In this document: one piece after another, positions 1 to 8,242 of the stretch
How positions within the stretch are numbered: position 1 is the stretch's first letter
How the letters are laid out: each line of letters opens with the position of its first letter
DNA from: Longimicrobium sp.
GTDB taxonomy: Bacteria > Gemmatimonadota > Gemmatimonadetes > Longimicrobiales > Longimicrobiaceae
Reading direction: 5' to 3'
NCBI GenBank assembly: GCA_036377595.1
Contig: DASUYB010000037.1
Location: 1-64,000, forward strand
DNA length: 64,000 nt
The notes under the pieces: generated by a model
What the model was told of the DNA's origin: nothing
The model's input: the letters and a program-made list of their open reading frames with translations, nothing else
Database searches by the model: none
Position numbers and translations under genes: made by a program

Positions 1-936
1 GGTGAAGAAGGGGCGCTTCTCGGGGAAGAAGGTCTCGTACTGGCTGAGGTTGACCTGGCTGGGATCGGCCTCCACCTGCCCGAAGTCGGGGTTCACGGTG
101 GCGTCGAGCGTCAGGTCGCTGGTGAGGCCGTACTTGAGGTCCAGCCCCATCGACCCGCGGAGGTCCGTCGCGCGGTAGAAGGGGTCGCCCCCGCTCCCCG
201 GCGCGCGGGTGGCGCCGGTGACGGCGTAGGGGAGGAGTTCCAGGCGGCGCGGCGACGGAAGGCCCCGCATCCCCCGCAGCTCGCCGAAGCGGGCCACGGT
301 GCGGCTGTCGTCCTTGCGCAGCGGCGCCCAGAAGCTCTGCTCGTTGGTGCGGGCGACGATCCGCGCCGCCTCGAAGCCCCACACCCCGTCGCCGCCCGGG
401 GCGAAGCGGAGCGCGGAGAGGGGGATGCGGAACTCGGCGCTCCATCCCCGCTCGTCGCGGCTCACCGCCACGTCCCACACCGCGTCCCAGCCGGGATCGT
501 CGTTGGAGCCGTCGGCGATGGTGAAGTCGCGCTTCACCCCCGCGGGGTTGACCTGGAAGGCGTAGCCGGTGCGCCGGTCGTGGCGCGAGTCGAAGGCCAC
601 CAGGAGCCAGTCCGACGGCGATTCCTCGTCACGCCGGGTCAGCTGGCTGGCGATGCGGGCGGGCTCGGGGTCGTACGCGCGCATGGCCACGTAGATGGCC
701 CCATCGTCGAAGGCCAGGCGGACCACGGTGGGGTAGCGGGACGGCTTCCCCTCGTCCGGGTCGCGCTGCACGAAGCCGGTGGCCGAGTCGGCCGCGGCCC
801 ACACGGGGTCGTCGAGCCTGCCGTCGAGCGTGGGCGCGCCGACGGCGGCGGTCAGGCGGTAGGCGTCGAGGGCCTGCGTGGCGGCCTGGGTGGTGTCGGC
901 CGCGAGGGTCGCGGAGAGGAAAAGCGCGGCGAGCAT
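1..936 (-). CDS. DUF5916 outer-membrane protein, 3' end outside window
   Basis: Partial: 312 codons from the ATG at 936 to the window edge, with no stop. After a short signal sequence, residues about 30-200 look like the family-9 carbohydrate-binding-like domain that heads this family (GAPTLDGRLDDPVW, then VAFDSRHDRRTGYAFQVNP). Near the edge comes the characteristic NPDFGQVEADPSQVNLS and YETFFPEKRPFF. In complete family members this is followed by a beta-barrel, so an outer-membrane location is expected. The substrate is unknown for the family. It lies downstream of the sigma, anti-sigma and DUF4097 genes on the same strand with a 68-bp gap, so it may belong to that unit. Family assignment is firm; function is not. 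Confidence 0.85.
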   Translation of the reverse strand, partial: MLAALFLSATLAADTTQAATQALDAYRLTAAVGAPTLDGRLDDPVWAAADSATGFVQRDPDEGKPSRYPTVVRLAFDDGAIYVAMRAYDPEPARIASQLTRRDEESPSDWLLVAFDSRHDRRTGYAFQVNPAGVKRDFTIADGSNDDPGWDAVWDVAVSRDERGWSAEFRIPLSALRFAPGGDGVWGFEAARIVARTNEQSFWAPLRKDDSRTVARFGELRGMRGLPSPRRLELLPYAVTGATRAPGSGGDPFYRATDLRGSMGLDLKYGLTSDLTLDATVNPDFGQVEADPSQVNLSQYETFFPEKRPFFT

Positions 937-1004
937 GGGTCCGTCGTTAGGTTCCGCGAAAGTGAAGGGGGAGGTGAGCCCGGCTCACCTCCCCCCGTAC
1001 GCGG

Positions 1005-1991
1005 TCAGCGGCGGACGAGTTTCACGCTTCCGGAGAAGGTCTGCATCTTCACGGTGGCGTCGCCGGAGCCCAGGCGGATCCGGGCCGAGCGGCGCGACTC
1101 GCGCTCCACCCGCGCGCCGGGATAGTCGACGTCGATCGACCCGCTGAAGGTTCCCGCGTCGATGTCGGCCGAGGCGCCGGAGGAAAGCTGCAGCACCACG
1201 TTGCCGCTGTGGCTGTTCAGCTCCAGGTCGGCGTCGCGGTCCAGGTCGCCGGTGAGGATCACCGAGCCGGAGACGGTCTGGAACGAGCCGCTGAGGCCCC
1301 GCCCGGTCACCCGCACGTCGCCCGAGACGCTGTGCACCTCGGCGCGGCCGCGCATCGACGCGATCTCCACCGTTCCGCTGGTGGACCCGGCCTCGACCTG
1401 CCCCGCCTGGGCGGTGATGCGCACGCCGCCGCTCAGGCTGGTGGCCTCCACCCGGTCGCGCACCGTGCCGGCGACGGTGACGGAGCCGCTCAGCGAGGTG
1501 GCCTCCACGCGCTCGGCGTCGGCGTCCACGTCCACCGACCCGCTGCGCGAGGTGGCCATGATGGTGCGCGAGCGCCCGCCGGACACGCGCACGCCGCCGC
1601 TGTGCGAGGTGGCCTCCACCGTCCCGTCCATCCCCTCCACCGTCACGCTCCCGCTCATGGAGACGATCTCCACGTCCTTGCGCCGGGGGACGCGGATGGT
1701 GAGCGAGCCGCCGCGGTTGGAGCCGTGGCCCCCCGGGCGCTGCACGCGCACTTCCAGCCCCGCGTCGTCGTCCTCCAGCACCAGCCGCTCGCTGCTGGAG
1801 CCGAGCGTGCCGGTGACCTGCACCTGGTTCTGCCCCCACCCGATCACGTGGATGCTGCCGGAGGGGTTGTGGATCTCCACCCGGCCCGTGGAGCCGGTGG
1901 AGCGCGTGGCGTTGACCTGCTGCTGTGCCCGCGCCGTTCCGGCGCCCGCCGCGACCAGCGCGGCAGTGAGGGCGAGGGTTCCAACCCGCAT
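1005..1991 (-). CDS. DUF4097 family beta-strand repeat protein, exported
   Basis: 328 residues. An N-terminal signal peptide (MRVGTLALTAALVAAG, cleavage near ARAQ) is followed by a repetitive beta-helix-like body with many short SGSV, SGGV and SLSG turns about every 20 residues. This is the DUF4097 (head GIN-like) pattern. The role is unknown; such proteins often sit beside ECF sigma/anti-sigma pairs, as here, 51 bp after the anti-sigma gene. The envelope-stress unit it may belong to is inferred from context. The start was chosen because it begins directly at the signal peptide. Confidence 0.85.
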   Translation of the reverse strand: MRVGTLALTAALVAAGAGTARAQQQVNATRSTGSTGRVEIHNPSGSIHVIGWGQNQVQVTGTLGSSSERLVLEDDDAGLEVRVQRPGGHGSNRGGSLTIRVPRRKDVEIVSMSGSVTVEGMDGTVEATSHSGGVRVSGGRSRTIMATSRSGSVDVDADAERVEATSLSGSVTVAGTVRDRVEATSLSGGVRITAQAGQVEAGSTSGTVEIASMRGRAEVHSVSGDVRVTGRGLSGSFQTVSGSVILTGDLDRDADLELNSHSGNVVLQLSSGASADIDAGTFSGSIDVDYPGARVERESRRSARIRLGSGDATVKMQTFSGSVKLVRR

Positions 1992-2042
1992 GATGGGGCT
2001 CCCGTCGTGTGTCGGTCCGCGATCTAGGCTTCGGGTCCGCCG

Positions 2043-2840
2043 CTACAGCTCCACCGCCTGGCGGAGCATCTGGACCTTGGCGTCGTAGGTGGCCGAGAGC
2101 ATCTGCGTCAGCTCGCGGCTGTTGGGGTCCTTCTCCAGCGCCGCACGCGACTCGGCGATGGCCGCGTCGATGATGCGGAGGTTGGTCTCCAGCGTGCGCA
2201 CCGTCTCGGGCGCCAGCTGGCCGCGCTTCGTCTCCAGCACGCGAACCAGGTCGTCGATGGCGCGCTGGTAGTCCTGCTCCGCGGGGCGGAAGGCGGCGAA
2301 CGCCGTCGTTGACCCCGCCCCCGCCTGCCCCGCCGTCGCCGGGTTGCTCCGCTGCGTCCCGGGATTCGCGTCCGCCGTCCCCCGCGGATCGCCCGCGTCC
2401 GCCGGCGGCGTGGCGTGGACCGTGGGGCCGAGGGCGACGGGACCGCTGGCCGGGCCCTGGCGGTCCTGCATCAGCCTGGCGGTGATGGCGCTGGACGAGG
2501 CGACCAGCACCACGGCGGCGGCGGCCTGCAGCGCCCACCGCGGCGGCTGCCACGGGCGGCGGCGCGGGGCCAGGGGGATCACCTTCGTCTCCTCCGCGGG
2601 AACCTCGGCCACCACGGCGCGGGGCTCCAGGCGGTCGGCGATCCCCGCCCACAGGTCGCGCCGCGGGGTGACGCCGGTGGGGAGCGCCGCCGTCATGGCC
2701 AGCAGCGAGCGGACGGCCTCCACCTCGGCGCGGCACTCGTCGCACCCGTCGACGTGCCGCTGCACGCGGACGCGGTCGATGTCGGAGAGCTCGCCCGAGG
2801 CGAAGTCGTCGAGCAGCTCGAAAGCCTGTTCGTGGGTCAT
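2043..2840 (-). CDS. zinc-finger anti-sigma factor
   Basis: 265 residues. The N-terminus carries the zf-HC2 pattern H-x3-C-x2-C in HVDGCDECRAEVEAV (about residues 28-42), which in this family binds zinc and holds the sigma factor. One membrane helix follows around residues 95-115 (WALQAAAAVVLVASSSAIT). The C-terminal part is extracytoplasmic, starts with a Pro/Ala/Gly-rich linker and ends in a charged helical segment. The ATG at 2840 overlaps the sigma stop by 4 bp (ATGA), which fixes the start. It probably sequesters the upstream sigma factor at the membrane until a signal arrives. What triggers release cannot be read from the sequence. Confidence 0.88.
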   Translation of the reverse strand: MTHEQAFELLDDFASGELSDIDRVRVQRHVDGCDECRAEVEAVRSLLAMTAALPTGVTPRRDLWAGIADRLEPRAVVAEVPAEETKVIPLAPRRRPWQPPRWALQAAAAVVLVASSSAITARLMQDRQGPASGPVALGPTVHATPPADAGDPRGTADANPGTQRSNPATAGQAGAGSTTAFAAFRPAEQDYQRAIDDLVRVLETKRGQLAPETVRTLETNLRIIDAAIAESRAALEKDPNSRELTQMLSATYDAKVQMLRQAVEL

Positions 2841-3391
2841 CGTTCCAGTGCCTCTCTCAGCAGCCGGCGCGCCCGGTGGAGCTGCGCCTTGCAGGTGCCC
2901 ACGGCCAGGCCGTGGAGCTCCGCGATCTCCTCGTGCTTGTAGCCTTCCACGTCGTGCAGCACGAACACCGTGCGCGCCCCCGGCGGCAGCGTGGCGATGG
3001 CGCGCTCCAGGTCCATCGCCTGCCCGGGATCCGCCGCCCGGCCGGGCGTCTCGAACGCCGCCGGGTCGTCGGTGCCGAACACCTTCCCCACGCGGATCCC
3101 CTCGGAGCGCCGGTCTCCCAGGACGACGTTGACCGCGAGCCGATGGAGCCAGGTGCTGAACGCGCTCTTCCCCTCGAACATCTCCAGCTTCTGCCAGGCG
3201 CGCACGAACACGTCCTGCGTCAGCTCCTCGGCCCGGCCCGCGTCGCCGCACATGCGCAGGCAGAGCGCGTAGACGCGGTCCAGGTTCTCGCGGTAGAGCT
3301 GCTCGAAGGCGGCGACGTCGCCCTGCTGCGCGCGGCGGACGGTCATGGCCGCCGCCGCGGGGGCTTCGTCTTCAACGAGCATGGTCGCCAT
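2837..3391 (-). CDS. ECF (sigma-70 family) RNA polymerase sigma factor
   Basis: 184 residues from MATMLVEDE. Region 2 is visible as FEQLYRENLDRVYALCLRMCGD followed by AEELTQDVFVRAWQKLE and STWLHRLAVNVVL. Region 4 is LPPGARTVFVLHDVEGYKHEEIAELHG followed by GTCKAQLHRARRLLREAL, a helix-turn-helix for -35 recognition (both quoted in pieces). Length and layout are standard for RpoE-like ECF factors. It is coupled to its anti-sigma gene by an ATGA overlap. Two further Met codons lie just downstream (3382, 3346), so the start is uncertain by up to 15 residues. The regulon is unknown, but the DUF4097 and DUF5916 genes downstream are natural candidates. Confidence 0.9.
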   Translation of the reverse strand: MATMLVEDEAPAAAAMTVRRAQQGDVAAFEQLYRENLDRVYALCLRMCGDAGRAEELTQDVFVRAWQKLEMFEGKSAFSTWLHRLAVNVVLGDRRSEGIRVGKVFGTDDPAAFETPGRAADPGQAMDLERAIATLPPGARTVFVLHDVEGYKHEEIAELHGLAVGTCKAQLHRARRLLREALER

Positions 3392-3745
3392 CGAGTCCGG
3401 CCGTTGGAGGGTGCGCAGCTTTACCGCTGCCCCTCTGATGCACGGCGTTCCGGGTTGGTTTAAACGGTTGCGGAGATGGAGATTCCGCGACCCTGGGGCG
3501 CGCGTGCCAGTGCGCGGCCGGGGATGGGTACCGCATGGGTGATTCGGGACCGCGTGAGGGGGAGGGCTCCCCGGAAGGTGGTGCGGGAGAAGGGGATAAG
3601 ATAACAGCGTGGAGGCGGTTGGGGGACAGGGAAGAGGGGATCGTCCCAGAAACGGAGACGGGAGAGAGGATGCCGGTTCTATTGGGGACGTCGCGGAAAG
3701 GGTCGCGAGGAAGGAGATGACGGTGGGATCTGGGCGGGGACGGGC

Positions 3746-3800
3746 GAATGGAATTCGCGGCAACAACGGCCCGAAGTCCGCCTTCGCGGACTCCCGGCCG
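3746..3800 (+). repeat. dispersed repeat with GTCCGCcttcGCGGAC hairpin, copy 1
   Basis: The sequence GAATTCGCGGCAACAACGG, then CGAAGTCCGCCTTCGCGGAC, recurs in variant form at 8022-8105, 31801-31851 and 56036-56092, and inverted at about 59335-59393. A 6-bp stem with a CTTC loop is perfect here. The copies are intergenic. Confidence 0.7.
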
Positions 3801-3829
3801 ATGCATCGGTGCGAGGTGGGATGCCCCGG

Positions 3830-3908
3830 CGCGGCCGCGGGCGGGCCCCCTCCCCCGGCCCCTCCCCCGCTGCGCAGGGGAGGGGAGAACTCAGCGCGGA
3901 GGCGAGTT
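3830..3908 (+). repeat. C-rich REP-like palindrome
   Basis: CCCCTCCCCCGCTGCGCAGG followed by GGAGGGGAGAACTCAGCGCG. The same head (C-rich stem) and tail (gAGAACTCAGCGCGG or gAGACCTCAGCGCGG) recur at 50.9, 51.0 and 61.4-61.6 kb, with related copies at 9.6, 11.8, 39.7 and 45.6 kb. It lies just 3' of the hydrolase gene that ends at 3944 on the minus strand. Confidence 0.65.
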
Positions 3909-3943
3909 CGTCGCGCAGGGGGAGGTGAGCGCGACCTGTCAGC

Positions 3944-4945
3944 TCACCGCAGGACGTCGCCGCGGCGGAGGAAGTTGTCGACGGTGGTGAAGAACGCCGC
4001 GGGCTGCTCCAGCCAGGGGAAGTGGCCGGCGTTCTCGATCGTCACCAGGCGCGCGTCGGACAGGTGCTGCGCGTAGTAGGCGGAGCTGGCGGCGGGAATC
4101 ACGTCGGCCGAGCCGTGCACCACCAGCGTGGGCGCGGCGATCGCCTGCAGGTACGGCGCGGCGTCCCACGACGCGTCCAGCGCGCCCATCCCCACCAGCA
4201 GCGCGAACACGCTGTTGGCCGCCGCCGGCACCGGCACGTCGCAGAAGCGGATCCCGTCCACCTTCTGCGGGTCGGCGAAGTAGGGGCGGAAGATGCTGTG
4301 GAACAGCTCCTCGCACCCGGCCACCGGGTCAGCCACCTGGCCGCCCAGGAACAGGTTCATCAGCTCGATCTGCCGCGCCAGCTGCTCCGGCGCCGTACGC
4401 GCGATGCGGTTGGCGGTGAACTGCTCCACGAATGCGCCGGTGGCGGGCGCCGGGTCCAGCAGAACCAGCCGCTCCACGTTCTGCGGATGGCTGGCGGCGT
4501 AGAGCACGGCGAACACCGCGCCCGACGAGTGCCCGGCCAGCGCCATCTTCGCCAGCCCGAAGTGCCGGCGGACGGCCTCGATGTCGGCCACCTGGCGGTC
4601 CGGGCCGAGCTGCGCGGGGTCGGTGACGATGGTCGAGCGCCCGGAGCCGCGCTGGTCGAAGTAGATGACGGTGCGGCCGTGGGCCAGCGGCCCGAGGTCC
4701 GGCGCCATGTAGCGGTAGCTGAGGCCGGGACCGCCGCTCATCACCAGCACGGTGTCGGGGCCGCTGCCCTCGACGTGGTAGAACAGGGAGACGCCGTCGG
4801 CGCTGGGCACGAAGCCTTCGGCCGTGGTCGGCGCGGCGAACTGCATCTCGTGCCGCGGCGTGGCGGTGGTGGGGGCGAGCGGGGCGTCGGCGCGGTCGCA
4901 CGCGGCGGCCAGCGGGAGGAGCACGAGCGAGGTACGGATCTTCAC
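3944..4945 (-). CDS. alpha/beta-hydrolase lipoprotein, proline iminopeptidase-like
   Basis: 333 residues from a GTG start at 4945, chosen because it opens directly into a lipoprotein signal (KIRTSLVLLPLAAAC, lipidated Cys about residue 16). The core has GGPGLSYRYM near the oxyanion hole, the GGPG element being typical of proline iminopeptidases (family S33). The nucleophile elbow is GHSSGA, the acid is Asp in VVHGSADVIP, and the catalytic His is in IENAGHFPW. It probably acts in the periplasm or on a membrane surface, releasing N-terminal residues or hydrolysing an ester. The substrate is not determinable. An ATG at 5023 exists upstream but would bury the signal peptide. Confidence 0.8.
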   Translation of the reverse strand: MKIRTSLVLLPLAAACDRADAPLAPTTATPRHEMQFAAPTTAEGFVPSADGVSLFYHVEGSGPDTVLVMSGGPGLSYRYMAPDLGPLAHGRTVIYFDQRGSGRSTIVTDPAQLGPDRQVADIEAVRRHFGLAKMALAGHSSGAVFAVLYAASHPQNVERLVLLDPAPATGAFVEQFTANRIARTAPEQLARQIELMNLFLGGQVADPVAGCEELFHSIFRPYFADPQKVDGIRFCDVPVPAAANSVFALLVGMGALDASWDAAPYLQAIAAPTLVVHGSADVIPAASSAYYAQHLSDARLVTIENAGHFPWLEQPAAFFTTVDNFLRRGDVLR

Positions 4946-5200
4946 GGTGTGGTTCCGGTGTGTCGGGATGGGCAGATGTATGCCTTCAGCGCCGCGCCCC
5001 AGTGGCGCGGCACGCCCCATCATCGAGGCACGCCCGGTGCCGCGTCCCGGTGAGCAGGATTCATCAAATCCATCTGTTTGCGATCAAACATCTTCCATCT
5101 CACGCTTGACAAAATCTCCCAATTTTCCAAGCTGCGGCAATGATTCCCCGCTTGGGACAGCGCTGCCGCGCCACCCTGCCCCATCTCCAAAAAGATCGAT

Positions 5201-5275
5201 CTCACGCGGAGACGCGGAGACGCGGAGAACTCATCCCGGGGGTGAGTTCTCCGCGCCTCCGCGTCTCCGCGTGAG
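5201..5275. repeat. long hairpin with tandem 8-bp repeat arms, H1
   Basis: Each arm is 33 nt: CTC, then three ACGCGGAG-type units (one reads GCGCGGAG on the other arm), then AACTCA. The arms are complementary at 32 of 33 positions around a 9-nt loop, TCCCGGGGG. It begins 14 bp 3' of the DUF2911 stop codon. It is the first of five such elements in the window (others at 9016, 15348, 31901, 44901). A role as terminator or 3'-end stabiliser for the minus-strand gene is plausible. The rest of the 344-bp gap from 4946 holds nothing else I recognise. Confidence 0.85.
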
Positions 5276-5289
5276 GCCTCTTCAGGATA

Positions 5290-5826
5290 TCAGCGAGGGC
5301 GCAGGGGGATGGGGATCGCGACATCGCCCCAGCGCATCTCCAGCACGGCGCTGTCGGGCGTGGCGACGGGGATGTCGTACGCGAGCGACTCGACGTACGG
5401 CGCGGGGCGCGGGCGAACGCTGATGCGCAGCGCGTCCTTCTCCGCGCCGGGATAGGGGACGTGGTAGGCGCCGGCATCGCGGCTGAAGATCAGCGTCCAG
5501 TCGCCCGCGGAGACGGGGATCATCCACAGGCTGTAGGCGCCCTTCGGCAGCGTCGCCGCGCCGATCGCCAGGTCGGCGCTGGTGGTGAGCTTCGTGGCCT
5601 CGTCGGCGCCGGGACACCAGACCGAGTCCCACGGCACGATCCCGCCGAACAGCCTGCGCCCGCGCGCCGACGGGCGGTTGTAGCGGACCGACACCTCCGT
5701 CGCGCCGATGCGCTGCACGAGGAGCGCGGGCTGGCTCTTCCGCTTCGCGCCGGACGGCACGCGGCCGCACGCCACAGCGACGAGCGCCAGCGCGAGCACG
5801 GCGGCCGCGCGTCTGGATCGGATCAT
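5290..5826 (-). CDS. DUF2911 domain protein, exported lipoprotein
   Basis: 178 residues. The signal sequence ends at a lipobox-like VAVAC (Cys about residue 20). The body matches DUF2911: VSVRYNRPSARGRRLFGGIVP near the start of the domain, then GADEATKLTTSADL, LPKGAYSLWMIP and WTLIFSRDAGAYH. Members are small exported beta-rich proteins without a known function, common in Bacteroidota and Gemmatimonadota. The gene stands alone on the minus strand and its 3' end abuts the H1 hairpin. Confidence 0.85.
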   Translation of the reverse strand: MIRSRRAAAVLALALVAVACGRVPSGAKRKSQPALLVQRIGATEVSVRYNRPSARGRRLFGGIVPWDSVWCPGADEATKLTTSADLAIGAATLPKGAYSLWMIPVSAGDWTLIFSRDAGAYHVPYPGAEKDALRISVRPRPAPYVESLAYDIPVATPDSAVLEMRWGDVAIPIPLRPR

Positions 5827-5907
5827 GGCAAGGAGAGCGGGCGGGGGATGAAGGAACTGCCCGCCCGGAGTATACGCCCGCGCGCGCGGGCGCTCAATCG
5901 CCGCGTG

Positions 5908-6093
5908 TCAGGGCCGGCCGGCGCGCACGAACACGATGTAGACGATGAACGCGAGCGCCACGGCCAGGATCAGCAGCCCGGTCAGCATGCTCGGCATCCC
6001 CAGCCGCGACGTGGAGGAGTTGCCGAAGTCGCCGCGCGCGGTGTCGGGGTCCGGCGGGACGTCGCGGTTGGGATCAGGGCCGCCCGTCGACAT
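5908..6093 (-). CDS. small single-span membrane protein
   Basis: 61 residues: a hydrophilic, Pro/Asp-rich N-terminus (about residues 1-32), then one strong membrane helix LTGLLILAVALAFIVYIVFV and a short basic tail RAGRP. I recognise no family. Its start lies 20 bp inside the preceding small acidic gene, so the two are probably co-expressed. GC-rich frames open by chance easily, but the clean transmembrane segment and the tail charge support a real gene. Confidence 0.6.
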   Translation of the reverse strand: MSTGGPDPNRDVPPDPDTARGDFGNSSTSRLGMPSMLTGLLILAVALAFIVYIVFVRAGRP

Positions 6094-6277
6094 CGTCGTC
6101 CCCGCCGTCGTGGTCGTGCGCGGTCGCGGGCTCGTTGGTGAGGTCGCGGTCCGCCAGCGTGCGCGCGGCCAGCTCGGCCTCGCGCCCGGTCATCTCGCGC
6201 GGCTCGGGGGCGGGGCTCGCGTCCGTCCCCGACTCCGCGCCCGCCACGTTGTCCCGCCGGTCGTCGCCCATCTCCAT
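6074..6277 (-). CDS. small acidic hypothetical protein
   Basis: 67 residues from MEMGDDRRDN, very rich in Asp, Glu and Ala, ending in HDHDGGDDDVDGRP. There is no signal peptide or membrane segment. It overlaps the following membrane-protein gene by 20 bp in another frame. A second Met (residue 3) could be the start. No function can be proposed. It lies 3' of the helicase terminator at 6326-6370, so it needs its own promoter. Confidence 0.45.
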   Translation of the reverse strand: MEMGDDRRDNVAGAESGTDASPAPEPREMTGREAELAARTLADRDLTNEPATAHDHDGGDDDVDGRP

Positions 6278-6325
6278 CTCCCTGGCTGTGGGTGCGACCG
6301 TGCGGCGAGCAAGAGGCGTGCGAAC

Positions 6326-6370
6326 GCAGAATCGCCCCCGTCCGCGCGCGGCGAACGGGGGCGATTCTGC
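6326..6370 (-). terminator. hairpin terminator of the DEAD-box helicase gene
   Basis: A perfect 16-bp stem (GCAGAATCGCCCCCGT and its complement) with a 13-nt loop lies 20 bp after the helicase stop. There is no clear T-run on the minus strand, so it may act as a terminator or as an RNA 3'-end stabiliser. Confidence 0.7.
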
Positions 6371-6389
6371 TGACGAACGACGGTGACGC

Positions 6390-7844
6390 TCAGCCCTGCA
6401 TCGCGGGGCGGCGGCCGCCGCGGCGGCGACGGCGCTTGCCGGCGCCGGGCGCGCCATCCTGCCGCGGCGCGTCGTGCTGCCCGCGCGGCGCGAAGCCGTC
6501 GCGGCGCGGCTCGTTCGCCGGGCGGCGCGAATCGTCGTCGCGGCGGCGCGGCTGCATCGGCTGGCGCTGGCCACGGGTGGCCAGGCGCGCGGCCTCGTCG
6601 GCCTCGCGCTGGGCCTTGGCCTCGGCCTTCTGCTTGGCGCGCTCGCGCTCGGCGGCCTTCCGCGCGCGGATCTCCTTGATCCGCTCGCCGATCGGCACCT
6701 CGAAGCGCTCCGCCGCGCGGGCGTTGTAGTCGAACCCGGGCACCGTCACGCGGCGGATCGGCTTGCCGACCGCGCGCTCGATGTCGCGCAGGTCCTTCTC
6801 CTCCTCGGGAGAGACCAGCGTGTACGCCTCGCCCGTGGCCTCGGCGCGCGCGGTGCGGCCGACGCGGTGGATGTAGTCCTCGGGCTGGTGCGGCACGTCG
6901 AAGTTCACCACGTGCTCCAGCGCCTCCACGTCGATCCCGCGCGCGACGATGTCCGTCGCCACCAGGATGCGGTATCTCCCGCTCTTGAAGCCCGCCAGCG
7001 CCTCGGTGCGCGCGCTCTGGCTGCGGTTGCCGTGGATGCGCGCGACCGGGATCCCCGCCTGCTCCAGGATCTCGAACAGCCGGTTGGAGCGGTGCTTGGT
7101 GCGGCAGAACACGATGGCCTGCCCCACGTCGCCGCGGCGCAGCAGCTCCAGGAACAGCGCCGGCTTCAGGTCCTCCTTGACCGGATACAGCGCTTGGGTG
7201 ATGCCCGTGGCGGGCGCCGCCTTGCGCTCGATGTTGATGGCCGCGGGCTGGCGCAGCATCTCCTTGGAGAGCTGCACGATCGGCGCGGGCATGGTGGCGC
7301 TGAAGAACAGCGTCTGCCGCTGCGTGGGCAGATGCCTGAGGACGCGGCGGATGTCCGGCAGGAAGCCCATGTCGAGCATCCGGTCGGCCTCGTCCAGCAC
7401 CAGCACCTCGATCTGGTCCAGCTTCGCGTACGGATACTGGAGATGGTCCAGGAGGCGGCCCGGCGTGGCGACGATCAGGTCGACGCCGCGGCGGAAGGCC
7501 TGCTCCTGCGGCTGCATTCCCACGCCGCCGAACACCGCGGCCGCGCGCACGTCGGTGTGCCGCGCCAGCGCGGTGAAGTGCTCGTGGATCTGCGCCGCCA
7601 GCTCGCGCGTGGGCGAGAGGACCAGCGCGCGCGTGGTGCCGCGCGGCTTGTCGATCAGGCGGTTGAGGATGGGAAGGAGGAAGGCGGCGGTCTTGCCGCT
7701 GCCGGTCATGGCGCACGCCAGCAGGTCGCGCCCCTCCAGCGCGGGCGGGATGGCCTCCTGCTGGATGGGCGTGGGCTTCGTGAACTCCAGGTCGCGCACG
7801 GCGCGCAGGAGCGAGGGATGGATCGAGAGTGTATCGAAAGACAT
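6390..7844 (-). CDS. rhlE: DEAD-box ATP-dependent RNA helicase, RhlE-like
   Basis: 484 residues. The Q motif region is FTKPTPIQQEAIP and motif I is AMTGSGKTAAF. Motif Ia lies near SPTRELAAQI, motif II is VLDEADRMLDMGF, motif III is SAT, and motif VI is HRVGRTARA. After the two RecA-like domains (to about residue 370) comes a long, low-complexity Arg/Lys/Glu tail ending GKRRRRRGGRRPAMQG, typical of RhlE-type helicases that bind RNA non-specifically. Likely roles are ribosome maturation and mRNA turnover. The ATG at 7844 was chosen because the Q-motif region follows at the usual distance; an upstream in-frame start at 7976 would add unrelated residues. Confidence 0.9.
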   Translation of the reverse strand: MSFDTLSIHPSLLRAVRDLEFTKPTPIQQEAIPPALEGRDLLACAMTGSGKTAAFLLPILNRLIDKPRGTTRALVLSPTRELAAQIHEHFTALARHTDVRAAAVFGGVGMQPQEQAFRRGVDLIVATPGRLLDHLQYPYAKLDQIEVLVLDEADRMLDMGFLPDIRRVLRHLPTQRQTLFFSATMPAPIVQLSKEMLRQPAAINIERKAAPATGITQALYPVKEDLKPALFLELLRRGDVGQAIVFCRTKHRSNRLFEILEQAGIPVARIHGNRSQSARTEALAGFKSGRYRILVATDIVARGIDVEALEHVVNFDVPHQPEDYIHRVGRTARAEATGEAYTLVSPEEEKDLRDIERAVGKPIRRVTVPGFDYNARAAERFEVPIGERIKEIRARKAAERERAKQKAEAKAQREADEAARLATRGQRQPMQPRRRDDDSRRPANEPRRDGFAPRGQHDAPRQDGAPGAGKRRRRRGGRRPAMQG

Positions 7845-8021
7845 GGTGTTCCCATGGACCACGGGTAAATCCGCCTGTTTCAGGGCGGATGCCGCGTTCC
7901 GTGGCGTGGCACAAAAGAAGACGGCGGGCTCGCGGCTGAGTCCGCCGTCCAGCATTGGTGCATCCAATATAACCAATTTTGCCGAAAGATGTCAGTGCCG
8001 GGCGGAAATCTCGTTGAGAGG

Positions 8022-8105
8022 ATGCGACTGAAGTCGCGGCTACGACGACACGCAGTCCGCCTTCGCGGACTTCCACCGGATGCAGGATTCCAGTCGAATC
8101 CACGC
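8022..8105 (+). repeat. dispersed repeat with GTCCGCcttcGCGGAC hairpin, copy 2
   Basis: GACTGAAGTCGCGGCTACGA, then CGCAGTCCGCCTTCGCGGAC and TTCCACCGGATGCAGGATTC. The ends GATGCGACTGAAGTCG and CCAGTCGAATCC suggest a somewhat longer unit than copy 1. Same family as 3746-3800. Confidence 0.7.
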
Positions 8106-8115
8106 CTCCCCCGCT

Positions 8116-8184
8116 GACGTCATCCTGAGGCCGGACAGACCGTAATCGGCATCCGCGCAGTCGGTTGCAGGCCGAAGGATCTAT
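8116..8184 (+). repeat. dispersed repeat TCATCCTGAG...CGAAGGATCTAT, copy 1
   Basis: Begins GACGTCATCCTGAG, carries CCGTAATC in the middle and ends GGCCGAAGGATCTAT. An inverted copy with the same three landmarks lies at 36507-36580. Confidence 0.65.
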
Positions 8185-8242
8185 CGCCGGACCCGCACGC
8201 GATTCGGCGGCGATGCACCAATTCCTCGACGGGACTCCCTGA

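Larger units (their letters stand above)
3392..3943. other. gene-free stretch with two repeat copies
   Basis: 552 bp between the sigma-factor start and the hydrolase stop. It should contain the sigma-factor promoter. I could not identify one with confidence, although a GGAAC at about 3448-3452 on the minus strand is a possible ECF -35. The part nearer 3944 holds one copy of the TCCGCCTTCGCGGA repeat (about 3746-3800) and one C-rich palindrome (about 3830-3908). Open frames here have no recognisable protein signature. Confidence 0.5.
7845..8242. other. helicase leader region and two repeats
   Basis: 398 bp without a gene. On the minus strand, TATATT at about 7967 could be a -10 for the helicase, which would leave a long leader containing a small GGCGGGCTCGCGG-type hairpin around 7922-7947. 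From 8022 to 8184 the space is filled by two repeats, one of the TCCGCCTTCGCGGA family and one of the TCATCCTGAG...CGAAGGATCTAT family. Confidence 0.5.

Noticed and set aside
1209-2088. long plus-strand frames over the DUF4097 gene
   Set aside because: The DUF4097 repeats and signal peptide are clear on the minus strand; the plus frames have no features.
5201-5275. the tandem-repeat hairpins read as a CRISPR array
   Set aside because: Units are 8-9 bp without unique spacers, and the second arm is inverted. No cas genes are present.
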